Source: Burkholderia gladioli (lineage in GTDB: Bacteria > Pseudomonadota > Gammaproteobacteria > Burkholderiales > Burkholderiaceae). Taken from it: 64,000 nt of DNA. The DNA lies in NCBI RefSeq assembly GCF_000959725.1, contig NZ_CP009323.1:3968001-4032000 (forward strand), written 5' to 3'. Positions within the stretch are counted from its first letter, which is position 1. Each line of letters begins with the position of its first letter. The notes under the pieces are model-generated. The model had not been told where the DNA came from and did no database searches. It was given only the letters and a program-made list of their open reading frames with translations. Positions 35,401-44,229 of the stretch are shown one piece after another. The translations under genes were made by a program, and so were the position numbers.

Positions 35401-36671
35401 CCGCCACCTTCGGCAAACCGGGCGCCACCGCGAAAATCGTCAAGGCCTCGGGCGGCGGGCATCCGACGATCGCGGGTGGCGACGGCATCGCCGATGCCTC
35501 GCGGATCGCCGCCGTGCTGGTTCACGATCAGCAGACCGGGCGCAGCTTCGTGCTGCATGGCGGCGATGCCGCAAAGCTCGGCGCGACGCATCAACCGGCC
35601 GATCGGCAGCCGCCGGGCACGAGTTCGTCGACCGACGGCAGCACGTCGTCCGACGCGCCCGGCGACGATGCACGCGCCGCTCGTTCGCATTCGCACGGCA
35701 ACGGCTCGGCGCGCGTGCCCAATGCCGTGCCGGGAGACACGACGCACCAGCCGCTGCGCGCGGGGCGCCGTCGCCAGGATCCGAACGCCGTCGTCACGGG
35801 TAACGACGAGCCTCGCGACTGGCTGCCCGAGCTGGAATTCGGCTCCTTCTCGAAGGACCTGCTCGGCTCGGTCGGCATCGACCTGCCCGATGGCGAGGCC
35901 CTGCTGCCCGCCTCGGCGGTCAGTCGCGCCGCGCCGCCCACCACGCAGGCCGCGGCCTCGTCTTCGCGCCTCGCGACCGGCGCCGCCGCCTCGAGTTCGG
36001 CGCAGGCCACCGACGAAATTCACAGCCTCGCCGACCTGCGGCGCTTCATCACCGAAACGGGGCGCGCGGGCCAGACCATCGCGCTCGGCCGCTCGACGGT
36101 ATCTCCCGGGCAGGAAACGCTGTATGGCTATCGCGGCCTCGTCTATCGCGGCGATACGCGTTCGCCGAACCAGTTGCGGCAGGACGGCGGCTTTCGCAGC
36201 GCCCGCCCGCTCGACGAGGACGCGAACCTGCTGGAAGCGCAGGGACTCGGCGAGCACAAGGGAAATCCCGGGCAATCCGGCGTCGCCACCTCGAAAGTCG
36301 CGTCCACGGCGCTATCCCAGGCCGCTGGCGGCAGCGCCAGCGAACGCGGCTACGTCTACCTGATCGACACGCGGCGCTTCGCCGAAACCGATCGCGCCTA
36401 CGACCTGACCCATACGCTGGCCGAGGCCGGTCATCTGCAGGCCGGGCAAGCCGCCGACGGGCACGACGATCCGACCGGCGCGACCGTCAATGCCACGCGC
36501 GTGCCGGATTCGGCGATCGTCGGCTGGGTGAGGCTGCCCGAATCGGGCACGCTTGCCGGCGAATTGCGCTCGGCCACGCCCGAGGCACGCGCAAGCCTGC
36601 TCGCCGAACTGGTGAAAAGCGATCGGGCCAGCGTGCATCTGAACGACGGCCGCGCCTCGATGGAAGACTGA
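32472..36671 (+). CDS. Large effector-like protein with cholera-toxin-type ADP-ribosyltransferase-like C-terminus
   Basis: A 1399-residue protein I cannot match as a whole. The first 50 residues are Ser/Pro/Ala-rich without an export signal, like type III effectors. Hydrophobic Gly/Ala patches occur near 229–245 and 545–590. Two related helical units (about 295–330 and 419–453) share an L-R…F..H…KL…LHF pattern. The end (about 1220–1360) follows the order of cholera/heat-labile/pertussis A subunits: VYRGDTRSP with R1226, an ATS at 1272–1274 where STS is expected, GYVYLIDTRRF, then RVPDSAIVGWVRL resembling IPYSQIYGWYRV. The ExE glutamates are replaced (T1335, A1337). ATG 32472 has GAGAG five bases upstream. 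A 1226-residue minus-strand open frame inside it is shadow. The function is inferred, not proven. Confidence 0.75.
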   Translation: MPPPVNRLPSSPSATAPGDPAASTAHPGSSTTPAAPAPSQQSRRGPLDALSSLASRMGTRKAAGDENRGSKENPHRTRAALDKTEAVIGPTASAGYELWAANNATSAVNGIVSTFHGANPATQAVSSAANGVGMLPQTLDIVSTGVGYANKTLKVAQTHADAKQARPGTLAGNDALSAHAQAKEALAKATPGAIRDVGLGAAGLAGRIHSAADHGKSLYGSGALTADGALGLAGGAAYIGAGALQNRGVNQSVDRMQALRSAVTRPPSARQDVGSAATRQLDALFASDKLDANVYSILRTRGEPEIARFLEHHATLGLAGQQKLRQVLHFPGERNMMQVLNLGRTSNINTASMRRGAREAVIDAFIGMEVRPGRTEAVMDQLKTARAEALGRPMAPAVAAVETQMRAAGIDTADFAPGSLRAIAASGDAAGFIQHYQALPAEDRTKLHAALHFGSWRFWKADATLPTTRPQRADIRAALVSQFAKGASVDRLAALKLRYNEKVLPLQTGRTHARPAVPDTLRAHILAHQDLKLDSLKEEKRHAKIQMGYGTAIGALTIAELAVNPAAGAGISASRAVMSPVYLAYAGRRGVVAEINARKARPIDASMREEALLRAMPTIDARIAEGQADPARLADPAKFMKDTLALSPAQIGKLDALQRSGDTAAAQALLKDHAPDANARIALRVLAEQSTGASGNAAQQAAARTFLQDEARASGNPQLAQVAADATADQVYAQLNRHFLEGAALNPKASLPALAQRLSAGGNTAALDAQLGFDTRAYQGQAPERIAEQLATRFAQDNPVYATRLFAAQLAGLDGTASPADARNTLRDFRFSETEIQELAAKPPAEAADWLNSHLFGENLRRRFSNAVLDPRGVAAATRLAERMPQHAANAREPLTWRLGLEQAGAHVIDNAGSPGLDSMLHALHQQLSGSTAPSPSASSRKVMEARRRVLAEVTAGQADRHVDVTRDADTIVRIAAATFGKPGATAKIVKASGGGHPTIAGGDGIADASRIAAVLVHDQQTGRSFVLHGGDAAKLGATHQPADRQPPGTSSSTDGSTSSDAPGDDARAARSHSHGNGSARVPNAVPGDTTHQPLRAGRRRQDPNAVVTGNDEPRDWLPELEFGSFSKDLLGSVGIDLPDGEALLPASAVSRAAPPTTQAAASSSRLATGAAASSSAQATDEIHSLADLRRFITETGRAGQTIALGRSTVSPGQETLYGYRGLVYRGDTRSPNQLRQDGGFRSARPLDEDANLLEAQGLGEHKGNPGQSGVATSKVASTALSQAAGGSASERGYVYLIDTRRFAETDRAYDLTHTLAEAGHLQAGQAADGHDDPTGATVNATRVPDSAIVGWVRLPESGTLAGELRSATPEARASLLAELVKSDRASVHLNDGRASMED

Positions 36672-37059
36672 GCGGGCACTACCGCCGCGTGATGGATTCG
36701 CCCTCCCTCTCGCGGCGCGGGACCGGCTTTTGCGCCGCCGCATGCGCGCCCCGCCAGACTGCAACGATTCGTTACAGCGGGTTCGACCCGCCAACGCCGG
36801 CCGCCGCACGAAAAATGTCGCATCGCAATGGACATGCCCGAGGTGTTCGTGCTGTCCCGGATCGCTCGGTTTATTGGCCTGCGCGCCTTTCCTCCGATTT
36901 TGCGATGGACTTTTCAATCGATTCTTTCAGGGTCCGATGCCTGCAACAGGCTGTATCTTTTCGTTACAAATTCCCAATCGAAGCGATTTAGCATGACGGG
37001 ATACTGCAAAAAACGGCTCCTATCTTCAATCGCATCTATACCGAACGAGGCGAGAAACG
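36672..37059. other. Lower-GC intergenic region before the orphan regulator
   Basis: 388 bases without a supported gene. The right half (about 36840–37059) is distinctly richer in A+T than its surroundings. TTCGTTACA occurs at 36768–36776 and again at 36960–36968. A small hairpin GCGGGT-TCG-ACCCGC lies at 36777–36791. The regulator promoter should be in this region; no clear -35/-10 pair was fixed. Confidence 0.5.
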
Positions 37060-38085
37060 ATGAAAGTCGCCATTCTCGGCGGTCCGGCCAATCAAACCAA
37101 GCAACTGGAATCGTGGTTGCGAAATGACGGTCATCAGCCTGAATTCTTCAAGACTGGAAATAATTTTTTTGCCGCGCTCAGGCGCAACGATTTCGAACTC
37201 CTGCTGGTCGACGTGGTGCTGCCCGATCTGTCGGGCATCGACCTGATCGCCTGGGCCCGGCATCACTTCGACTGGCACGTGCCGATCGTCGCGATGACGG
37301 CGCGCGACACCTGCCAATCGGCCGCCGAGGCGCTGAAAGCCGGCGCCGACGATTATCTGGTGCGTCCGATGCGCGAGGCCGAAGTCCAGTCACGCATCAT
37401 GACCGCGGCCATGCGATATGCAAGCGATTCGAATGACCGTGCCGATTTCGGCGCTTATTCGCTCGACACGAAAACCACGAAGATTCGGCTGCATGGCGAA
37501 TCGGTCAATCTGACTCGCAAGGAATTCGAATTGGCCGCCTATTTTTTCCGACATCCGGATCAATTGATTTCACATGAAACCTTATTGAATCGGATCTGGA
37601 AATTGCAAAGCGACATCGACACGCGCACGGTCGCGACCCACGTGAGCCGGATCCGCAAGAAACTGCAGCTCGACGGCAGCCACGGCTGCGAAATCCTCTC
37701 GCTCTACGGTTATGGCTACCGCTGTCTGCTCAATCGCGCCGACACGGCGAGCACGCCAGGCAGCGAGGCGCCGCAGCCGACACCGCCCGCCGCCGCCCCG
37801 ATCGCCCTGCCCGGCGGCGCGAGCCCGCTCGCGACGCTCGACACCTCGCCGGCACCGATCGACGTCGCTTGCGAACCATCGCTGTCGCTGCACGAAGCCA
37901 GGCGCCCGGTCGACCGCTACGTCGCCAACCTGCTCAAGGAACGACAGGATTTCGAGGATCAGATCCGCCGGCTGCGCGACGCGTTCTGCGAGGCGACGCT
38001 CGAGCTGCGCGCGCTGAAGCGCCAGCATGGGCGCCGGCATCACGAGGTGGAGGCCTACGCTGACTTCAGCGAGGATCTGGCCTGA
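37060..38085 (+). CDS. Orphan OmpR-type response regulator with degenerate receiver
   Basis: A 341-residue transcription factor. Residues 1–118 form a receiver-like domain. It keeps the phosphorylatable D51 (LLLVDVVLPDLSG) and T80, but lacks the acidic pair normally after the first strand (GGPANQ instead of a DD-type site) and has R102 where the conserved Lys is expected. The winged helix (about 130–225: NLTRKEFELAAYF, THVSRIRKKL, YGYGYRCL) is intact. A C-terminal extension of about 115 residues holds a Pro/Ala linker and a likely coiled coil (about 295–330). No histidine kinase is nearby. ATG 37060 has GAGGCGAG upstream. It may act without phosphorylation. Confidence 0.85.
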   Translation: MKVAILGGPANQTKQLESWLRNDGHQPEFFKTGNNFFAALRRNDFELLLVDVVLPDLSGIDLIAWARHHFDWHVPIVAMTARDTCQSAAEALKAGADDYLVRPMREAEVQSRIMTAAMRYASDSNDRADFGAYSLDTKTTKIRLHGESVNLTRKEFELAAYFFRHPDQLISHETLLNRIWKLQSDIDTRTVATHVSRIRKKLQLDGSHGCEILSLYGYGYRCLLNRADTASTPGSEAPQPTPPAAAPIALPGGASPLATLDTSPAPIDVACEPSLSLHEARRPVDRYVANLLKERQDFEDQIRRLRDAFCEATLELRALKRQHGRRHHEVEAYADFSEDLA

Positions 38086-38124
38086 AGGGGCGAACCCCGC
38101 TCGAACCCCAGAGCCGGACATGAC

Positions 38125-38149
38125 AAAGGCCCGCACCAGGCGGGCCGTT
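38125..38149. terminator. Terminator between orphan regulator and phaR
   Basis: GGCCCGC (38128–38134) pairs with GCGGGCC (38140–38146), with AAA on the left and GTTT on the right, between convergent genes. The stem is strong but the U-tract short. Confidence 0.6.
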
Positions 38150-38186
38150 TCGATACCGGGCCATCATCCGATGGCCCCGCTGCCGC

Positions 38187-38759
38187 TTATTTCTTGTCCG
38201 GATCGTCCGACGGCGTCGGCTGCTTGAACGGGAACGAGCTGAACATCGATTTCGCCTGGCTCTGCATCTGTTCCTGCATCTGCACGAACATGTTCTTCGA
38301 CTGCTCGATGTAGCTCGTCATCATGCCCTGCATCATCGGCGCCTGCATGTTCATGAACTGCGACCAGACCTCGGGGTTCATCGCGTTGCTGCCGTCGTAG
38401 AGATTCTTCGACTGGTCGGCGAGCTTGTTCTGGATGTCGATGAAGGCCTGGATGTTCTTTTCCAGGTAGGTGCCCATCATGCCCTGCATCGCATGGCCGT
38501 AGAAGCGGATGATCTGCGAGAGCATCGACGAGGAGAACATCGGCACGCCGCCGCTTTCCTCCTCCAGGATGATCTGCAGCAGGATGCTGCGCGTGAGGTC
38601 CTCGTTGCTCTTCGCGTCGACGACCTTGAAATCCTCCTGCTCGAGCACGAGCTGCTTGACATCGGTCAACGTGATGTACGTGCTCGTTTCGGTGTCGTAC
38701 AGCCGGCGATTCGGGTACTTCTTGATGAGTCGTTCGGCAGTCTTCTTTGTAGTAGTCAT
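38187..38759 (-). CDS. phaR: Polyhydroxyalkanoate synthesis repressor PhaR
   Basis: A 190-residue repressor that senses PHB granules and controls phasin and pha genes. The N-terminal DNA-binding domain has KKYPNRRLYDTETSTYITL, followed by the PHB-binding accumulation-regulator repeats (about 60–105). The C-terminal Met/Gln-rich region (MQAPMMQGMMTSYIEQSKNM) is typical of this family. ATG 38759 is clear. It is the last gene of the phaC-phaA-phaB-phaR cluster, 134 bases after phaB, so it may have its own promoter. Confidence 0.93.
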   Translation of the reverse strand: MTTTKKTAERLIKKYPNRRLYDTETSTYITLTDVKQLVLEQEDFKVVDAKSNEDLTRSILLQIILEEESGGVPMFSSSMLSQIIRFYGHAMQGMMGTYLEKNIQAFIDIQNKLADQSKNLYDGSNAMNPEVWSQFMNMQAPMMQGMMTSYIEQSKNMFVQMQEQMQSQAKSMFSSFPFKQPTPSDDPDKK

Positions 38760-38893
38760 GGAACACCTGTGAGCGCCGGGGTGGCGCGATGACAGCGCTC
38801 GCCGCCGCGACGGCGCGCGGCCGGACGGAACGCACTCGGAATCTGTCGAGCCCGCGGCGCGGCCTGCCCCACACGGCGGCCGCGCCAGCAGGC

Positions 38894-39634
38894 TCAGCCC
38901 ATGTGCAGACCGCCGTTGAGCGAGAAGTCGGCGCCCGTGGCGAAGCCCGATTCGTCCGAAGCGAGCCAGGAGACGATCGAGGCGATCTCGTCGGGCGAGC
39001 CGAGTCGGCGCACCGGAATCGTCGCGACGATCTTCTCGAGCACGTCGGGACGGATCGCCTTGACCATGTCGGTGCCGATATAGCCCGGCGACACGGTGTT
39101 GACCGTCACGCCCTTGGTCGCCACTTCCTGCGCCAGCGACATGGTGAAGCCGTGGATGCCGGCCTTGGCGGTCGAGTAGTTGGTCTGGCCGAACTGGCCC
39201 TTCTGGCCGTTCACCGACGAGATGTTGATCACCCGGCCCCAGCCGCGCTCGACCATGCCGTCGATCACCTGCTTGGTCACGTTGAACAGGCTGGTCAGGT
39301 TCGTGTCGATCACGGCCTGCCAGTCTTCCAGCGTCATCTTGCGGAACACCACGTCGCGCGTGATGCCGGCGTTGTTGACCAGCACGTCGACCTCGCCCAC
39401 CTCGGCCTTGACCTTGTCGAAGGCGAGCTTGGTCGACTCCCAGTCGCCGACGTTACCCTCGGAGGCGTGAAAATCGAAGCCCAGGGCCTTCTGATCCTCG
39501 ATCCACTTCGCGCGGCGCGGCGAATTCGGCCCGCAGCCGGCAACCACCGTGAAACCCGCCTTGTGCAGACGCTGGCAAATGCCCGTCCCGATGCCGCCCA
39601 TGCCGCCCGTTACGTAAGCCACTCGCTGAGTCAT
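38894..39634 (-). CDS. phaB: Acetoacetyl-CoA reductase
   Basis: A 246-residue short-chain dehydrogenase that reduces acetoacetyl-CoA to (R)-3-hydroxybutyryl-CoA with NADPH. The nucleotide motif TGGMGGIGTGI is near residue 9; the catalytic Ser-Tyr-Lys set is visible as INISSVNGQKGQFGQTNYST with YSTAK. The start ATG 39634 has GGAGTG eight bases upstream; an in-frame ATG three codons earlier has no site. It lies 101 bases after phaA in the PHB cluster. Confidence 0.94.
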   Translation of the reverse strand: MTQRVAYVTGGMGGIGTGICQRLHKAGFTVVAGCGPNSPRRAKWIEDQKALGFDFHASEGNVGDWESTKLAFDKVKAEVGEVDVLVNNAGITRDVVFRKMTLEDWQAVIDTNLTSLFNVTKQVIDGMVERGWGRVINISSVNGQKGQFGQTNYSTAKAGIHGFTMSLAQEVATKGVTVNTVSPGYIGTDMVKAIRPDVLEKIVATIPVRRLGSPDEIASIVSWLASDESGFATGADFSLNGGLHMG

Positions 39635-39735
39635 ACTGAACACTCCATTTATCGTTGTCGAAGCGCCGGACGGCGCTTCCTTCGTCGTCTGCCTGGTTCA
39701 AGCGCGGCGCGCTCCCACCGCGCCGCGCGGCGGTG

Positions 39736-40917
<1,182 letters not shown>

Positions 40918-41021
40918 GTCTTCATCCTCCAGGCCCGCACCGCGACCCGCTCCGTTGAAAAAATGCCGGGGCACAGACGGCCAGCGTGCGCCGCCTGTCG
41001 CGATCCGTCAATGCTCCTGCT

Positions 41022-42968
41022 TCAATTCCTTACCAGGACGTAGCGCCCGGGTGCCGGCTCGATCACCGGGAACTGCGCCGAACCCAGCGAGGCGCGCGGC
41101 TTGGTCTTGCGACCGCCGTATTGGTCGAGCCAGTCAATCCATTCCGGCCACCAGCTGCCCGGGTGCTCGGTCGCCGCGTCGAACCAGTCCTGCGCCTGTT
41201 CCGGCAGTTCCTTGGCGTCGGGCGCGTCGAAGCTCCAGTAGCTGCGCTTGTTCTTGGCCGGTGGATTGATCACGCCCGCGATATGACCCGAGGCGCCGAG
41301 CACGAAGCGCAGCGGCCCGGTCAGCAGCGAGGTCGAGGCGTAGGCGGTCTGCCAGGGCACGATGTGATCCTCGCGCGAGCCGTAGATGAAGGTCGGCACG
41401 TCGATGCGCGTGAGGTCGACCGGCTCGCCGCACACGGTGAGCGCGCCGGGCTCGCGCAGCTTGTTCTCGAGGTAGGTGTGGCGCAGGTACCAGGCGTACA
41501 TCGGGCCCGGCAGGTTGGTCGAGTCGCTGTTCCAGTACAACAGGTCGAACGGCGCCGGCGTGCGGCCCTTTAGGTAGTTGTCGACCACGTAGTTCCAGAC
41601 CAGATCGTTGGGCCGCAGGAACGAGAAGGTATTGGCGAACTCCACGCCATGCATCAGGCCCGGCGCCGTGCCGTGCTTGCCGCCGATCGACTGCTCGCGC
41701 ATCTGCACGTGCGCCTCGTCAACGAACACGTCGAGCACGCCGGTATCGGTGAAGTCGAGCATCGCGGTAAGCAGCGTCATCGAGGCTACCGGGTGTTCGC
41801 CGCGCGCGGCCAACACCGCGAGCGCGGTGGCAAGCATGGTGCCGCCCACGCAGAAGCCGAGCGCGTTGATCTGCTCGCGGCCGCTGATCTGCTGGACCGT
41901 GTCGATCGCGGCCAGCACGCCCTCGTTCATGTAGTCGTCCCAGCCCTTGGCCGCGATCGACGCATCGGCATTGCGCCACGACACCAGGTAGACCTGGTGG
42001 CCGCTGGCCAACGCATGCGCGACCAGCGAATTCTCGGGCTGCAGGTCGAGGATGTAGAACTTGTTGATGCAGGGCGGCACGATCAGCAGGGGCCGCTCGT
42101 AGACGGTCGCCGTGACCGGCTGGTACTGGATCAGCTGGATCAGGTCGTTCTCGAACACCACCGCGCCGGGCGTGTTCGCGAGGTTCTTGCCGACCACGAA
42201 TTGCGATTCGTCGGTCTGCGAAATCTTGCCGCGTTGCAGATCGCCAAGCAGGTTCATCATGCCCTGCCGCAGGCTTTCGCCCTGCGTGTCGAGCACGCTC
42301 TTCTGCGCCTCGGGATTCAGCGCCAGGAAGTTGCTCGGCGACAGTGCTGCGGTCCACTGCTGCACCGCGAACAGAATCCGCTCGTGCGTCTTGGCATCGG
42401 TCTCGACCGCCTCGGCGAGCGCCTGCAGGTAGCGCGCGTTGAGCAGGTACCAGGCAGCCGTGAAGGCATGCGCGGGCGAAGCCTTCCAGGCCTCGGCGCT
42501 GAAGCGCCGGTCCTTCAGCTCGGGCGCCTCGAGCTGCGAGGCGGTCGCCTTGCGGAACAGCTCGGCGCTCTCGCGCGCATAGTCGGCCTGTAGCTGCTGC
42601 AGCCGCGCCGGCGGCACCGAGGCGACCGGCAGCGACATGCCCGGCAGCGCCGCGCCGCCGGGAAAGGCCGCGCCGAACTGGCTGCCAAACTGGCCGCTGA
42701 ACGGATTGCCGAATTGAGCTGCAAACGGTGCACCACCCGCGGCCGGCCACTCGGGCAGCTTGGGCATGGCGAACGGAAGGGGAAAGGAAGCAGCCGGATT
42801 CGCTTGCGCAGACTGACCGGCCGCGGCGCGCAGGGGCTCCGCGAAGCGGCCCCATGCGTCGAGCCACTGCTGGAACATCTGTTGAATCGGCTGGGACGCA
42901 TCGGCCGTCTGGCGCCCCGGATTGAAGTCAGCTTGTGAGGAAGTCGACGAATTTTTCGGTGCTGTCAT
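41022..42968 (-). CDS. phaC: Class I polyhydroxyalkanoate synthase
   Basis: A 648-residue synthase that polymerises 3-hydroxyacyl-CoA on granules. The lipase-like box GFCVGGT holds the nucleophile C373; the catalytic Asp (GSREDHIVPW) and His (GASGHIAG) follow. The length and single-subunit form indicate class I. The N-terminal 120 residues, which direct oligomerisation or phasin contact, contain an unusual Gly/Phe/Gln-rich stretch (about 78–110). ATG 42968 has an AAGGCAGGT site; the frame is open upstream to 43052 without conservation. It is the first gene of the pha cluster. Confidence 0.94.
   Translation of the reverse strand: MTAPKNSSTSSQADFNPGRQTADASQPIQQMFQQWLDAWGRFAEPLRAAAGQSAQANPAASFPLPFAMPKLPEWPAAGGAPFAAQFGNPFSGQFGSQFGAAFPGGAALPGMSLPVASVPPARLQQLQADYARESAELFRKATASQLEAPELKDRRFSAEAWKASPAHAFTAAWYLLNARYLQALAEAVETDAKTHERILFAVQQWTAALSPSNFLALNPEAQKSVLDTQGESLRQGMMNLLGDLQRGKISQTDESQFVVGKNLANTPGAVVFENDLIQLIQYQPVTATVYERPLLIVPPCINKFYILDLQPENSLVAHALASGHQVYLVSWRNADASIAAKGWDDYMNEGVLAAIDTVQQISGREQINALGFCVGGTMLATALAVLAARGEHPVASMTLLTAMLDFTDTGVLDVFVDEAHVQMREQSIGGKHGTAPGLMHGVEFANTFSFLRPNDLVWNYVVDNYLKGRTPAPFDLLYWNSDSTNLPGPMYAWYLRHTYLENKLREPGALTVCGEPVDLTRIDVPTFIYGSREDHIVPWQTAYASTSLLTGPLRFVLGASGHIAGVINPPAKNKRSYWSFDAPDAKELPEQAQDWFDAATEHPGSWWPEWIDWLDQYGGRKTKPRASLGSAQFPVIEPAPGRYVLVRN
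42639..42737 (-). repeat. Gly/Phe/Gln-rich repeats in the PhaC N-terminus
   Basis: Residues about 78–110 contain repeated AQFG, GQFG and SQFG units with neighbouring FPGG. It is a low-complexity insert in an otherwise conserved enzyme, before the alpha/beta hydrolase core. Confidence 0.65.
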
Positions 42969-43380
42969 ACCTGCCTTACCGGTGATTCCTGGCTGTGCAT
43001 CTGGACATCCTGCGTCAACGACCTTCCGGCGACGCGACCTGCCGGCCATCATACGCTGGAGGTGGCTTCACGATTCTGCCGCAGTGCAGTAGTTTTATCA
43101 TTATCGTTTTCCCCCATGTGCTGCCGCGGGGGAAAACGCGCGAGGCCGCGACTATGCGGCAATCCGTCGCAACATCGTCGACGAGGCCCGGCCCGAGGCG
43201 ACGTGCGAGTGGCTTGGAGCCGGTTCAGCCTAACCGGGTTCCGTGACGGGAATCATGTCACGCGCCGCAGCAAAAAGCCCCCGGCATTTGTACCGGGCCA
43301 GGCAAGAAATACCCGTATCGATATGAGCGAGGGGCCGTGGAGGGGCGATCCCCCGTGCTGCCGGCCCGCTCTTCAGGCTT
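42969..43380. other. Intergenic region upstream of phaC
   Basis: 412 bases between phaC and pgeF, both on minus. An AT-rich patch (about 43075–43120) probably holds the phaC promoter. The inverted repeat CGTGAC (43242–43247) / GTCACG (43257–43262) is a possible operator. A weak terminator-like hairpin for the pgeF transcript is at 43272–43297. No gene is supported. Confidence 0.5.
43272..43297 (-). terminator. Weak terminator after pgeF
   Basis: On the minus strand, CCCGG and CCGGG (43280–43284 and 43293–43297) form a 5-bp stem with an 8-base loop, followed by GGCTTTTT. The T-run is good but the stem is short. Confidence 0.4.
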
Positions 43381-44229
43381 CTAGTCGTTGATCCAGATCA
43401 TCGCGGCCATGCGACCCGTGACCCGATCGCGCCGGTAGGAGTAGTAGCGATGGCGCTCGGTCACCGTGCAGGCGGTGCCGCCCGTCGCCTGCATGATGCC
43501 GAGCCGCGCCAGGCGCAGGCGCGCCAGCGCGTAGAGATCCGCGTGGTGCTTGCCCGCCGCGCCGTCGACCGCCACGAAGGCGCGGGCGGTCGCTTCGCGC
43601 TCGTCCGGCAGCGCCGCATCGACGAATGCCGCGTGCACGTCGGCGCCGACCTCGAAGACGCGCGGGCCGATCGCCGGGCCCAGCCAGGCATGCAGGCCGC
43701 TCGCCTCGACGCCGGCCAGGGCCGCCACCTGCGCCGCGGTGCGCTCGAGGATGCCCGCCACCAAGCCGCGCCAGCCCGCGTGCGCGGCACCGACCGCGCG
43801 GCCGGCCGCGTCGCAGAACAACACCGGCAGGCAATCGGCCACCATCACCACGCAGACGGCGCCGGGCACGTCGGTCACGCTGGCATCGGCGCGAACCGGC
43901 GCGTCTGCCGCCGGGCCGGCCGCCAGCACCGCGTCGGCGCGCACGACCTCGGTGCCGTGCACCTGCTCGAGCCAGGCCGCGCGCGGCTGGCCGGCCAAGG
44001 CCAGCAGCCGCGCGCGATTCGCCTCGACAGCGGCCGGATCGTCGCCGGTATGAAGGCCGAGATTCATGCCGCCGGGCGCATCGCCCTGCTCCGCCGACCA
44101 TCTGCCATAAGGCGCGGCGCTCACGCCGCCGTCACGCGTCGAAACCAGCGCGCGCACGCGCGGCGCGACGCGCCAGTCGGGTTGCAGGCAATCGTCGAGG
44201 CTCAGCTCGGGCAGCGTGATGGTGGTCAT
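43381..44229 (-). CDS. pgeF: Laccase-domain peptidoglycan editing factor PgeF (YfiH)
   Basis: A 282-residue DUF152/laccase-domain protein. Homologues remove misincorporated amino acids such as Ser from peptidoglycan precursors; older annotations call them polyphenol oxidases. The metal-site pattern is visible: LEQVHGTEV (His), VVMVADCLPVLF (Cys) and AAHAGWRG (His). The start ATG 44229 abuts the rluD stop directly (TGA then ATG), so it is coupled to rluD, an arrangement common in proteobacteria. Confidence 0.9.
   Translation of the reverse strand: MTTITLPELSLDDCLQPDWRVAPRVRALVSTRDGGVSAAPYGRWSAEQGDAPGGMNLGLHTGDDPAAVEANRARLLALAGQPRAAWLEQVHGTEVVRADAVLAAGPAADAPVRADASVTDVPGAVCVVMVADCLPVLFCDAAGRAVGAAHAGWRGLVAGILERTAAQVAALAGVEASGLHAWLGPAIGPRVFEVGADVHAAFVDAALPDEREATARAFVAVDGAAGKHHADLYALARLRLARLGIMQATGGTACTVTERHRYYSYRRDRVTGRMAAMIWIND

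Noticed and set aside
32595..36275. A 1226-codon open frame on minus antisense to the large effector-like gene
   Set aside because: Very long antisense frames are common in GC3-rich DNA. Its translation is Arg/Gly/Ala-rich without domain motifs, and the plus frame has recognisable ADP-ribosyltransferase-like motifs and a plausible start.
36689..36991. Small frames between the large gene and the orphan regulator, considered as immunity or chaperone genes
   Set aside because: No convincing start signal and overlapping frames of similar quality; the translation lacks acidic-chaperone or immunity-protein character.
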